A DNA stretch of 64,000 bases. Source: Bog-756 sp963696495. GTDB lineage: Bacteria > Actinomycetota > Acidimicrobiia > Acidimicrobiales > RAAP-2. Position numbers and translations under genes: made by a program. The notes under the pieces were generated by a model. It ran no database searches and was not told the DNA's origin. It worked only from the letters and a program-made list of their open reading frames with translations. The stretch's first letter is position 1. Every line of letters starts with the position of its first letter. This document shows positions 24,158-32,378 of this stretch, in pieces. Location of the stretch: positions 496,001 to 560,000 of the forward strand of contig CAVOKJ010000003.1 of the NCBI GenBank assembly GCA_963696495.1. Reading direction: 5' to 3'.

Positions 24158-24511
24158 TCAGTGGTAGCGCGTGGCCAGGATCAGGCCGACGAAGATGGCC
24201 CCGATCGCCGCCACCAGCCAGGCGTTGTTGACGCCACCGGGCAGCAGCCCGGCGTAGTTGAGGATCACGATCAGCACGCCCAGCAGGAACATGGCGAGGA
24301 TGAGGACACCGTGCCACCGCGAGCTCGTCTTCACGCTCTTCGGAACGGGGGGCGTATAGCGCTGGCTCTGAACGGACTGTCCCGAGCTCGTCGTCCGCCC
24401 CGACGAGCGGCCCTTCTTCTGGGCCTTGCCCGGGCCGGCCTTCGAGCTCGCCTTGGCGTTCCCCTTCGAGCTCGCCTTCGCGTTCCCCTTCGAGTTGGCC
24501 TTGGTTGCCAT
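24158..24511 (-). CDS. crgA: Cell division protein CrgA
   Basis: A 117-residue membrane protein. A Lys/Ser/Ala/Gly-rich cytoplasmic start of about 45 residues holds a repeated KGNAKASS unit, then RYTPPVPK, and two transmembrane helices (about 70-88 and 97-114) frame PGGVNNAWLVA. This is the CrgA family (PF06781), an actinobacterial divisome factor that helps recruit FtsZ, FtsI and CwsA. The position beside pabA and pknB matches mycobacterial gene order. Start is ATG 24511. Confidence 0.85.
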   Translation of the reverse strand: MATKANSKGNAKASSKGNAKASSKAGPGKAQKKGRSSGRTTSSGQSVQSQRYTPPVPKSVKTSSRWHGVLILAMFLLGVLIVILNYAGLLPGGVNNAWLVAAIGAIFVGLILATRYH

Positions 24512-24589
24512 GGCCGAAGGATAGCGAGTCGAGGCCCCCACCCGGCGCCGGGCCGCCCTGCCCCGGTGGAGCAGTACGATCAACGGTCC

Positions 24590-25561
24590 ATGGGGACGCG
24601 GGTACTGGTGATCGACAACTATGACTCGTTCGTCTACAACCTCGTGCAGGAACTGGGGGAGCTTGGTGCCGACCCGGTCGTCCACCGCAACGACGCCATC
24701 GACGTCGACGGCATCCGGGCGGCCTCCCCCGACGCCATCCTCATCTCGCCGGGACCGGGTCGGCCCGAGGACGCCGGCATCTCCGAAACGGTCATCCGCG
24801 AGCTGGCCGGGGAGTTCCCGATCCTCGGGGTGTGCCTCGGTCACCAGGCCATCGGCCAGGTCTACGGGGGCACCGTGGTCGCCGCCCCCACCCTCATGCA
24901 CGGCAAGACCTCCTCGGTGCACCATGACGGCCAGGGCCTCTTCGTGGGGCTACCGGAGCCCTTCGTCGCCACCCGCTACCACTCCCTGGTGGTGGATCCG
25001 GCGTCGGTGCCGGCCGTGCTCGAGGTGACCGCCGCCACCTCCGACGGGGTGATCATGGGGCTGCGCCACCGGACCCTCCCGGTCGAGGGCGTCCAGTTCC
25101 ACCCCGAATCGCTCCTCACCCCCAGCGGGCCGGCGCTGCTCTCCAACTTCCTGGCCGCCGCCACTAATTCCTGGCCGGCAGCAGCGCAGGCTGAGGCCGG
25201 CGTCACGGGGACCGAACCTCAGCCCGAAGCGGTCCGGCGAACCGCTTCGTCAGTCGACGCCGAGGGGCTGGACGTGGTCGAGGAGGAGTCGGGCGTGGTC
25301 GTCGTGGTGGTCGACGACGTGGTGGTCGTGGTGGTCGCCGCCGGTCCCGTCGACACGGCCAGGTTCACCTCGGTGTTCGGGGCCACCTGGGTCCCGGCGC
25401 CCGGGTTCTGGTCGATCACCGTGCCGGCCGGTTGGTTCGACGAGACCTGGTTGATCGATCCCACCTGGAGACCGGCCTGGGTCAGTTGCGCCCCGGCGGC
25501 CACGGAGCTGAGCCCGATGAGTGAGGGCACGTTCACGTTGGCGGGCCCGGACGACACGTAG
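24590..25561 (+). CDS. pabA: Anthranilate/aminodeoxychorismate synthase glutamine amidotransferase with aberrant C-terminal extension
   Basis: Residues 1-190 are a class-I glutamine amidotransferase (TrpG/PabA): VIDNYDSFVYNLVQ, LISPGPGRP, nucleophile Cys82 in GVCLGHQ, and His171/Glu173 in GVQFHPES. It supplies ammonia to chorismate for tryptophan or folate synthesis. The family stops near here (about 190-230 residues), but this frame continues to 323 residues, reading antisense through the 3' end of pknB. A TTCCTGGCCG 10-mer occurs at 25148 and again at 25168. Deleting the 20 bp between restores a TGA at 25192-25194 and a 194-residue protein ending LAGSSAG. The extension is therefore probably a duplication artefact. 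Confidence 0.85.
   Translation: MGTRVLVIDNYDSFVYNLVQELGELGADPVVHRNDAIDVDGIRAASPDAILISPGPGRPEDAGISETVIRELAGEFPILGVCLGHQAIGQVYGGTVVAAPTLMHGKTSSVHHDGQGLFVGLPEPFVATRYHSLVVDPASVPAVLEVTAATSDGVIMGLRHRTLPVEGVQFHPESLLTPSGPALLSNFLAAATNSWPAAAQAEAGVTGTEPQPEAVRRTASSVDAEGLDVVEEESGVVVVVVDDVVVVVVAAGPVDTARFTSVFGATWVPAPGFWSITVPAGWFDETWLIDPTWRPAWVSCAPAATELSPMSEGTFTLAGPDDT
25148..25177 (+). repeat. 20-bp-spaced duplication TTCCTGGCCG in the pabA 3' end
   Basis: The 10-mer TTCCTGGCCG occurs at 25148-25157 and 25168-25177. The 20-bp offset is not a multiple of three and shifts the reading frame past the expected TGA at 25192-25194. Confidence 0.7.
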
Positions 25562-27039
25562 AGGGTCACCGAGCCACCGATGGCCACGTTCGAGCCGGAA
25601 TTGGGAGTCGTGCTGATGACGATGCCCTTGGAGATGGAGTTGCTCGCCTTGTCCACCACGGTCCCGGTCAGACCGTCGCTCTGCAGGATGGACTGGGCCT
25701 GGCTCGTGGTGCTCCCGACCAGGCCATTCGGGACGGGCACCTTCTTGACCGGCGCGGGCTGGGCGACGTGGAGGGTGACGGTGTCGCCCTTCTTCACCAG
25801 GCTGTTTCCGGCCGGATCGGTGGACAGGACTGTTCCGGGGGTGGAGGTCGAGTCCTGGTGGGTGATCTGGACCACCAGCCCATCGGTCTCCAGCTTCGTG
25901 GTCGCCGTCGCCACCGGCTGACCGGTGACGTTGGGCAGGTTGAACGATGCGCTCCCCCCCAGATAGCCGAGGTTGCGCAGCAGGAAGAATCCCGCCACCA
26001 GCAGGGCCACGATCAGGAGGGCGAGGATGATGGCGTACGTGCGGGTGCGATTGGAGGTCGGCTCGTCGGCTGCCTCCTCGTCGGCGGGAACCGCCCCGGT
26101 GGCGGTCACCGCCCTGGTGTCGTCCATGCGTCCCACCGTGCCGACGGCCTGGGTGGCCCCGGCTGCCGCCAGCATGGCGGTGGCGTCGTCCATGGCCAGT
26201 ACGGTCCGCCCCTCGTTGAAGCGCAGGAGGTCGGCCCGCAGCTCCTCGGCGGTGGCGTAGCGATGGGCCGGATCCTTGGCCATCGCCTTCAGGATGATCG
26301 CCTCGAAGGTTGGCGGGATGGAGGCGTTGAGCTCCCTCGGAGCCGGCGGGTGGTCGCGGACGTGCTTGGAGGCGACCGCCACCGGCGTGTCCCCGAGGAA
26401 CGGTGGCCGGCCGGTCACCATCTCGAAGAGGACCACGCCGAGCGAGTAGATGTCGCTCCGGGCGTCGACGCCGACGCCTTCTGCCTGTTCGGGCGAGAAG
26501 TAGGTCGCCGTCCCCATCACCGCTCCGGTCTGGGTCAGGCTCTCCTCGGTGTTGATGGCCCGGGCGATGCCGAAGTCGGTCACCTTCACCTGGCCCTCGT
26601 CGGTGATCAACACGTTGCCGGGCTTGACGTCCCGGTGGATCACGCCGTGCTTGTGCGCGTAGCCGAGGGCGGCGGCCACATGGGCACCGATGTCGGCGGT
26701 CCGGTCGGCGGACAGGGGCCCGGCCGACTTGAGGATGGACGAGAGGGGGCGTCCATCGATGAACTCCATGACGATGAAGTACGTGCCCGAGTCCTCCCCC
26801 CAGTCGAACACCGGGACGATGTTCGGGTGGGAGAGGTTGGCGGCGGCTTGGGCCTCGCGGCGGAACCGCTCGACGAACGACCGGTCCACCGACAGCTCGG
26901 GGAAGAGCACCTTGAGCGCCACGGGGCGGTCGAGCAGGCGGTCGTGGGCCCGGTAGACCTCGGCCATGCCTCCGCGTGCGATCAGATGGTTGAGTTCGTA
27001 GCGCTCCGAGAAGACGCGGGGCGGCTCGTTCGGTTCCAT
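25219..27039 (-). CDS. pknB: Serine/threonine protein kinase PknB with three PASTA domains
   Basis: A 606-residue receptor kinase. The kinase domain (residues about 14-275) has the P-loop ARGGMAEV, Lys43, the catalytic loop HRDVKPGN (Asp137), DFG 155-157 and activation-loop Thr169/Thr171. A Thr/Ala linker is followed by one transmembrane helix (335-354) and three PASTA repeats (about 366-575), then a Thr/Ser-rich tail. It senses muropeptides or lipid II and phosphorylates cell-wall and division proteins. ATG 27039 is preferred over an upstream TTG at 27048. In mycobacteria the next gene is pknA; here pbpA follows directly. Its 3' end overlaps the extended pabA frame. Confidence 0.92.
   Translation of the reverse strand: MEPNEPPRVFSERYELNHLIARGGMAEVYRAHDRLLDRPVALKVLFPELSVDRSFVERFRREAQAAANLSHPNIVPVFDWGEDSGTYFIVMEFIDGRPLSSILKSAGPLSADRTADIGAHVAAALGYAHKHGVIHRDVKPGNVLITDEGQVKVTDFGIARAINTEESLTQTGAVMGTATYFSPEQAEGVGVDARSDIYSLGVVLFEMVTGRPPFLGDTPVAVASKHVRDHPPAPRELNASIPPTFEAIILKAMAKDPAHRYATAEELRADLLRFNEGRTVLAMDDATAMLAAAGATQAVGTVGRMDDTRAVTATGAVPADEEAADEPTSNRTRTYAIILALLIVALLVAGFFLLRNLGYLGGSASFNLPNVTGQPVATATTKLETDGLVVQITHQDSTSTPGTVLSTDPAGNSLVKKGDTVTLHVAQPAPVKKVPVPNGLVGSTTSQAQSILQSDGLTGTVVDKASNSISKGIVISTTPNSGSNVAIGGSVTLYVSSGPANVNVPSLIGLSSVAAGAQLTQAGLQVGSINQVSSNQPAGTVIDQNPGAGTQVAPNTEVNLAVSTGPAATTTTTTSSTTTTTTPDSSSTTSSPSASTDEAVRRTASG
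25225..25249. terminator. Hairpin inside the convergent pabA/pknB ends
   Basis: Arms CGAAGCGGT and ACCGCTTCG (9 bp, 7-nt loop) lie within the last codons of pknB and about 30 bp after the restored pabA stop. The site fits a shared terminator between convergent genes. Confidence 0.5.
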
Positions 27040-27151
27040 GTGGGTCAAAGCCTAAACCTGCGTTCGCTCGGGTCCGGGGTTCTCATCGATCCCCCGTTCG
27101 TTGTCATGGGCTCGTCGGGTCGGGTCGTCGTGCGGTCGGTCGGCGGGTTCG

Positions 27152-28669
27152 TCATGGCGTCAGGCCCAGCGCATCGCCGAGGATGGCCCGGGTCGGGGGG
27201 CCGGACACCGTGGCGCCGGTGTCGCTGCCCGGCTGGTTCGGCACGACCACCGCCACCGCGACCTTGGGGTCGTTGGCCGGGGCGAAGGCGATCATCCAGT
27301 CGTTGGTGAGCGTGGCGTTGGGCCCCGTCTCCGCCGTCCCGGTCTTGGCCGCCACGTTCCAGCTGGGCGGGAAGACGCCCTTGGCCGTGCCCGTCGTGGT
27401 CACCGCCTGCATCAGCGAGGTCACGGCCGCCGCGGTGAGCGGGTTGGTGGCCGTCAGCCACGGCTTGGGCGCGTAGGCCGTCACCAGGTTCCCCTGGGTG
27501 TCGCGGATCTGCTCCATCACGTGGGGGGTCATGATGACCCCCTGGTCGGCGATGCCGGCCGCCACCAGATCCATCTGCAGGGCGGTGGCCACCACGTCCT
27601 GCTGGCCGAACGCCGAATAGGCCTGCATGGGCTTGTTGCCGGTCAGCTGGGCGACCGTCGGGAAGTTGGAGATCCCCACCCCGGGCAGGTCGAGGGGGAT
27701 CTGCTGGTTGAACCCGAACGACTGGGCCTCGCTGTTGAGGCTCTGCGCACCGAGGGCCATGCCCAGCTGGGCGAACGCGGTGTCACACGACGCCGGGAGG
27801 GTGGTGGTGAGGACGCCGCCGCACTGTTCGGGTCCGTTGGGGCCGTTGTGGCCGTAGTTGCACAGCTGGCGGTTGGACTGCGGGAGCGGGATGCACCCGA
27901 CCACCGGATAGTCGACCTTGGCCAGGGCCGGCTGATGGTCGTAGACGGCGGACGAGGTGACCGTCTTGAAGGTCGATCCGGGCAGGAAGCCGAACTGGAA
28001 GGTGCGGGACACCAGCGGGCTCTCGTCGCTGGTCGGGTCCAGCGCCTGCCAGGTGGCGGACTCGACCTTCGAGCTCTGGGACACCAGCCCCGTCGGGTTG
28101 AAGGTGGGGTTCGAGTACATGGCCTCGATGGCCCCCGTCTTCACGTTCGACACCACGGCGCCCTCCACCGGGGCACCGTCCTGCTGGCTCACCTGGTCCA
28201 TCACCGCGGCCACCTCGCTCTGGAGGTGGGAGTTGATGGTCAGCGTGACGTTGTCGGTGCCGGTGTGGTTGACCAGCAGGTTGTGCAGGGTCGTGATCAG
28301 TGAACTGCTCACCGGCGAGCTGGTGTGCGACTTGAGGTAGTCGTTGTACTCCGCCTCGACGCCGGTCTGCCCGTAGTTGAGCGAGTCGTACCCCACGATC
28401 TGGGAGAAGAGGACGGCGGTGTCCGGGTTGTAGACGCGCTGGTACTTGTAGACGCCACCGTTGCTGGGCACGGAGCTGGCCAGGGTCACGCCGTCCGAGG
28501 ACAGGATGTCGCCCCTCGGCTGGCTGAGCTCGACCGACACCACCCTCGGGTTGGCGGGATTGTTGGCCAACGAGTTGGCCTTCAGCACCTGGATGTTGTT
28601 CAGCTGGACGAACAGGGCGATGAAGCACAGGACCATGAAGATCCCGAGGCGCCGGATGCGCTTCTCCAT
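27152..28669 (-). CDS. pbpA: Penicillin-binding protein 2 family transpeptidase PbpA
   Basis: A 505-residue class B PBP. A short cytoplasmic start and one transmembrane helix (about 8-27) are followed by the dimerisation domain (QPRGDILSSDG) and the transpeptidase domain. Its active site has Ser232-x-x-Lys235 in PGSTFK, SCD 294-296 and the KTG box at 442-444 in AAKTGTAETG. It cross-links peptidoglycan. The start at ATG 28669 overlaps the pstP stop by one base (TGATG). In mycobacteria rodA separates pstP and pbpA; here it is missing, so the partner glycosyltransferase must be elsewhere. Confidence 0.92.
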   Translation of the reverse strand: MEKRIRRLGIFMVLCFIALFVQLNNIQVLKANSLANNPANPRVVSVELSQPRGDILSSDGVTLASSVPSNGGVYKYQRVYNPDTAVLFSQIVGYDSLNYGQTGVEAEYNDYLKSHTSSPVSSSLITTLHNLLVNHTGTDNVTLTINSHLQSEVAAVMDQVSQQDGAPVEGAVVSNVKTGAIEAMYSNPTFNPTGLVSQSSKVESATWQALDPTSDESPLVSRTFQFGFLPGSTFKTVTSSAVYDHQPALAKVDYPVVGCIPLPQSNRQLCNYGHNGPNGPEQCGGVLTTTLPASCDTAFAQLGMALGAQSLNSEAQSFGFNQQIPLDLPGVGISNFPTVAQLTGNKPMQAYSAFGQQDVVATALQMDLVAAGIADQGVIMTPHVMEQIRDTQGNLVTAYAPKPWLTATNPLTAAAVTSLMQAVTTTGTAKGVFPPSWNVAAKTGTAETGPNATLTNDWMIAFAPANDPKVAVAVVVPNQPGSDTGATVSGPPTRAILGDALGLTP

Positions 28670-30018
28670 CAGGCCCCCCTCGTGGTCGTGGTGGTGCCGG
28701 AGGGTGCAGTGGTAGAGGGGGACGGCGCCGTGGTGGACGGTGTGGGCGAACTGCAGGACGGAGAGGCCGGGTTCAGCTGGCACTGCCGGGTGGAGACCAG
28801 GTTGCCCACGTACAGCCGGGCGTTGGTGACCGACGACTCCTGCACGCCGGCTCGCAGCGGGGGCAGGTAGATGGCGGGCACGTCCGCCGTGGTGACCCCG
28901 GTCCGCTCGACCTCGACCGGGTGGTACCAGAGGAATCCGCCGATCCGACCCTGGTAGATGACCAGCTCGTTGTTGTCGATCCCCACGTAGTACGAGTTGG
29001 TGTCGTACCACCGCACGGCGAAGTAGGCGCCGGCCAGCACGGCAGCCACCAGCACGACGAACAGGAGCGTGCGGAAGGTGATCAGCCGCCGGCCCCGGGC
29101 CATGCGCTTGGCCCGTCTCTTGGCCCGGCGGCGCTCCCGGCGGCCGGGGGCGGGCTGCTCGGTCTCGACGGGGGCGACCGGGGCGACCGGGGCGACGAAG
29201 TCGTCGCTCGCCGGGGTGAATCCCTGGACCGGGGCCAACGGCTTGACGAAGTCGGAGGACACGGCGGCGACGGTCGGAGAAGACTCGTCGCCCTCCTCCC
29301 CGACCACCACGTCCACGACCACGACCGTGATGTTGTCGCTGCCTCCGTGGGTACGGGCCGCCTGGACCAGGAGGTCGGCGGCCTGGCGCGGGTCGGAGAC
29401 CGACGCCAGCACCTCGGCGATCTGGTCGGAGGTGAGCTCGTTGGTGAGCCCGTCGCTGCACAGCAGGTACCGGTCACCCCGGACCGGCTGGATCCTCCAC
29501 AGGTCCACGGCGACGCCGGAGGAGACACCGAGGGCGCGGGTCAGGATGTGGCGGTGGGGGTGGACCGAGGCCTCCGACGAGGTGAGCTCGCCGGTGCGGA
29601 CCATCTCCTCGGCCAGGCTGTGGTCGGTGGTGATCTGGGTGAGCTCGCCGTCGTGGAACCGATAGGAGCGGGAATCGCCCACGTTGACCAGCGCTAGCAC
29701 GTCCTTCCCGTCCTCGTTGACCAGCGCCACGGCCGTCAGGGTGGTCCCCATGCCCCGGAGGTCCGGATTGTCCTGGCTGTGCTGCCAGACCACGGTGTTG
29801 GCCTCGGTGACCGCCTCGGACAGCCCCGCGCCGGTGGGTTGCCGCCCGAAGGCGACCGAGAGTGCGTCGACGGCCAGCCGCGAGGCCACCTCGCCGCCGG
29901 CGTGGCCGCCCATGCCGTCGGCCACCGCGAACAGGTTGGACGTCTCCACGGCCAGGTCCTGGTTCACAGATCGGACCAGCCCGGTGTCGGTGGCTGAACC
30001 GGATCGGAGAAGGGTCAT
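28669..30018 (-). CDS. pstP: PP2C-type Ser/Thr phosphatase PstP
   Basis: A 449-residue membrane phosphatase. The PPM catalytic domain (about 1-240) has metal-binding Asp34/Gly35 in ADGMGGHAGGE, GVSSGVAVDLW, LCSDGLTNEL and GSDNITVVVV. A Pro/Ala/Val linker and a very basic stretch (RRERRRAKRRAKRMARG) precede one transmembrane helix and an extracellular part ending in a Pro/Thr/Ser tail. It reverses PknB phosphorylation. It starts at ATG 30018, one base after the fhaB stop. Confidence 0.9.
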   Translation of the reverse strand: MTLLRSGSATDTGLVRSVNQDLAVETSNLFAVADGMGGHAGGEVASRLAVDALSVAFGRQPTGAGLSEAVTEANTVVWQHSQDNPDLRGMGTTLTAVALVNEDGKDVLALVNVGDSRSYRFHDGELTQITTDHSLAEEMVRTGELTSSEASVHPHRHILTRALGVSSGVAVDLWRIQPVRGDRYLLCSDGLTNELTSDQIAEVLASVSDPRQAADLLVQAARTHGGSDNITVVVVDVVVGEEGDESSPTVAAVSSDFVKPLAPVQGFTPASDDFVAPVAPVAPVETEQPAPGRRERRRAKRRAKRMARGRRLITFRTLLFVVLVAAVLAGAYFAVRWYDTNSYYVGIDNNELVIYQGRIGGFLWYHPVEVERTGVTTADVPAIYLPPLRAGVQESSVTNARLYVGNLVSTRQCQLNPASPSCSSPTPSTTAPSPSTTAPSGTTTTTRGA

Positions 30019-30019
30019 C

Positions 30020-30517
30020 TCACTTCCCGACCTCGAAGACGGTGCCGCCGACCTGGAGGAGATCGCCCTTTTCCAACCGGGTGCGGTCGTCGATGCGAAC
30101 GGTGTTGACCCAGGTCCCGTTGGTCGAGCCCAGATCCTCGGCCCACAGCTGGCCGTCGAGTCGGAACAGGCGGGCGTGCAGGCTCGACGAGTAGGTGTCG
30201 TAGTCGATCGGAACCCCACAGCCCGGCGCCCGGCCCACGGTGACCTCGTCACCGATGTCATAGATCCGCCCGGCCATGTCCTCGGGCCGGATCACGTGGA
30301 GCCGGAGCTGTTTGGCCTTGCGCTTCTTGCCGTCGACGACGGGATCGGCGTCACCGCCACGCCGACGCTTGCGTTTGAGGGGCCGGACCTCCACCCAGAC
30401 CGCTCTGACCACCCACATGAAGAAGAGCCACAGCAGGATGATGACCCCGTACTCGAGTGCTCGGAGAACCGGGGTGTTGTTGGTGGGTCCGGGAAGCGAA
30501 ACCAGAATGAGATGCAT
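30020..30517 (-). CDS. fhaB: FHA-domain membrane protein, FhaB/FipA-like
   Basis: A 165-residue protein with an N-terminal transmembrane helix (about 21-41), a basic linker (RPLKRKRRRGG), and a C-terminal FHA domain of about 75 residues. The domain has phospho-Thr-binding residues GRAPG, YSSSLHARLF and LGSTNGTWVN. FHA domains bind PknA/PknB-phosphorylated threonines, and the mycobacterial homologue recruits wall and division proteins. The length matches Rv0019c-like proteins. It lies between fhaA and pstP on one transcript. Confidence 0.88.
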   Translation of the reverse strand: MHLILVSLPGPTNNTPVLRALEYGVIILLWLFFMWVVRAVWVEVRPLKRKRRRGGDADPVVDGKKRKAKQLRLHVIRPEDMAGRIYDIGDEVTVGRAPGCGVPIDYDTYSSSLHARLFRLDGQLWAEDLGSTNGTWVNTVRIDDRTRLEKGDLLQVGGTVFEVGK

Positions 30518-30537
30518 TGGCGTTCAGGCGCCGGCCT

Positions 30538-31194
30538 TCACGAGGTCTCGAACCGGAGGACGGTGGTCCCGATCACGATCTGGTCCCCGTCCACCAGTTT
30601 CCTCTCCCGGATGGCCGCTCCGTTCACGCGGGTCCCGTTGGTCGAATTGAGGTCGACGACGACGACGTCGTTCCCCACCCGACGGATCTCGGCGTGCCGG
30701 CGGCTGGCATTGGGGTCGTTGACCATGACCGCGCTCTCCGGCAGTCGTCCGATGGTGATCGGCTCGGGCCCGAGGACGACCCTGGCCCCGTCGGATGTGA
30801 CGATGGAGGCGGCCGGCAGCCCCGAAGGACCCTCGTGGACGTCCGAGACGATGTCGAACCGGCCGCGACGCTGCTGGGGGTCCTCGACCACCGACACGGT
30901 CACCGGGCCGACGAAGAGGTAGTTCTCGGTCCGGGCGTGGTCCCGGGCGGCCTCTTCGAGTTCGCGGACCAGCGCGTCGAGGAAGCTCTCGAACCGGTCG
31001 AAGTCGTTGGGCGAGAGATGCACCACGAAGGCGTTCGGGGAGATCAGCCCGTTGACGCCCACCCGGCGCTCGAGGTCCATCTCCCGGGTGAGCCGGCGGC
31101 CGATCTCCACCGGATGGAGGTCGCCACGGAACGCCTTGGAAAGGGTGCCGTCTACCATGCGCTCGAGGCGCCCTTCGAACCTTTGAAGTCCCAT
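30538..31194 (-). CDS. fhaA: FhaA-like protein (DUF3662 plus FHA domain)
   Basis: A 218-residue cytoplasmic protein. The N-terminal DUF3662 domain (residues about 1-115, beginning GLQRFEGRLERMVDGTLSKA and with GLISPNAFVVHLSP) is followed by a C-terminal FHA domain (about 135-215). The FHA part has ITIGRLPES, NDPNASRRHAEIRR and DLNSTNGTRVNG. In mycobacteria FhaA binds phosphorylated MviN and regulates peptidoglycan synthesis. The mycobacterial protein has a long disordered linker between domains; here the linker is nearly absent. Start ATG 31194 was chosen where DUF3662 begins, and it is the first gene of the minus-strand block. Confidence 0.88.
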   Translation of the reverse strand: MGLQRFEGRLERMVDGTLSKAFRGDLHPVEIGRRLTREMDLERRVGVNGLISPNAFVVHLSPNDFDRFESFLDALVRELEEAARDHARTENYLFVGPVTVSVVEDPQQRRGRFDIVSDVHEGPSGLPAASIVTSDGARVVLGPEPITIGRLPESAVMVNDPNASRRHAEIRRVGNDVVVVDLNSTNGTRVNGAAIRERKLVDGDQIVIGTTVLRFETS

Positions 31195-31353
31195 GCTGGA
31201 CGTCAGCCTACCGGTGCCGACTCCGAAATAGGGGTTGGCCCCCGCGGATCCTCCCTGGCCAGCCACCCTCCCCACGGCGACCGGGACCCGGCCGGGCCCG
31301 TTTCTCGCGTGAACTGGTGGTTTGGATCATCGGGTAGCCTCTAGCGGTCGCTC

Positions 31354-31432
<79 letters not shown>

Positions 31433-31440
<8 letters not shown>

Positions 31441-31452
31441 ACCAACCACCAC
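31433..31452. repeat. tRNA 3'-end direct repeat, copy 1 (possible attachment-like site)
   Basis: GCCCACCAACCAACCACCAC covers the last acceptor bases, CCA and 12 bases downstream. A near-identical copy with one inserted A is at 33842-33862. Confidence 0.45.
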
Positions 31453-31633
31453 ACCAATCAACCCCAACCACCACCACAGGGTCCGACAAGAATGCGCCAC
31501 TTGCGACGACGAACTCTGAGGCAACGACAGCGCCAACGGTAAAGATTCCGGGTGCGGACGGCCGCATCAGACCCGAGTCGAGGCGCGGAGCAGGCACGTG
31601 GAGGCACGCACACCTCGTCTACGTTGCAGAGCA

Positions 31634-32251
31634 ATGAATGAGAGCAGTCCGAACTCTGAAGCAAGGATGCGCTATCGGGGACCTCGGCGCCCCCAAGAAG
31701 CGCCGGTCGGCCCTGATGCCGTCCGCCGAGCCGTTCTCGATGCTGCCGCTGAGCTCTTCGCCGACAGAGGTGTAGCGACCACGACCCGCAAGGAGATTGC
31801 CCAAGCGGCGAATGTCGATCCGAACCTCATCAATCGCTACATCGGCTCACGCGACGCGCTCGTGTCCGCTGTCATCGACGATCTGGGCGCACAGATTGTC
31901 GTTGAGCTGGAAGATGCACCGATGGGCGACCTCAGTCATGACCCTGACGCATCAATCAGTCGAGTGATCCGGATCATGGCTCAGGTCATCGGTGGAAGGG
32001 AACGTGTCGCCGCGAGAACGTGGAATCCAGTCTTGGTGCTTGCCGAGACCGCACAGGCACAACTTGGACTCGACGAAGCCAGCTCGCGCATCCGGGGTGC
32101 ACAAGTGGTTGCGTTGGCCTTTGGGTGGCGGCTGCTCGAGCCCTACCTGATCGCTGCCGGGAAGCTGCAAGACCATTCGGTGGACGAGCTACGCAAGGAG
32201 ATGACCACGATTGCCCGAAAGATCGGATCGATGCCCATCGAGCCTTCGTGA
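31634..32251 (+). CDS. TetR family transcriptional regulator
   Basis: A 205-residue TetR protein. DAVRRAVLDAAAELFADRGV leads into TTTRKEIAQAANVDPNLIN and RYIGSRDALVSAVI, the canonical HTH (about residues 30-75). The C-terminal ligand domain is unclassified. ATG 31634 was chosen as the nearest start to the HTH. It is the first gene after tRNA-Leu and is A/T-richer than the genes before it. A 33-bp perfect-arm palindrome lies just downstream, ahead of the secreted-protein gene, and is its likely target. Confidence 0.85.
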   Translation: MNESSPNSEARMRYRGPRRPQEAPVGPDAVRRAVLDAAAELFADRGVATTTRKEIAQAANVDPNLINRYIGSRDALVSAVIDDLGAQIVVELEDAPMGDLSHDPDASISRVIRIMAQVIGGRERVAARTWNPVLVLAETAQAQLGLDEASSRIRGAQVVALAFGWRLLEPYLIAAGKLQDHSVDELRKEMTTIARKIGSMPIEPS

Positions 32252-32275
32252 GCTGCGGAGGCCCCTTATCACTTG

Positions 32276-32308
32276 CCATCAAATGTATCACGATGATACA
32301 TTTGATGG
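32276..32308. promoter_or_regulatory. 33-bp palindrome, candidate TetR operator
   Basis: Perfect 15-bp arms CCATCAAATGTATCA and TGATACATTTGATGG flank a CGA centre. It sits between the TetR stop (32251) and the secreted gene start (32379), inside the probable promoter. A terminator is unlikely since no T tract follows. Confidence 0.75.
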
Positions 32309-32378
32309 GACGGTGGAGCGGTCCCCCAACTCATGTCTTGTGGGGAAGTGGACGCGAGCGGGAAGGTCGGTGGCAGCG

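Noticed and set aside
27152..29461. 769-codon reading including pbpA
   Set aside because: Only the part from 28669 is PbpA; the upstream part is antisense-like filler over the pstP gene.
25219..31194. A hidden rodA or pknA gene
   Set aside because: Genes abut or overlap throughout, leaving no room; no second kinase or SEDS-type membrane protein in any frame.
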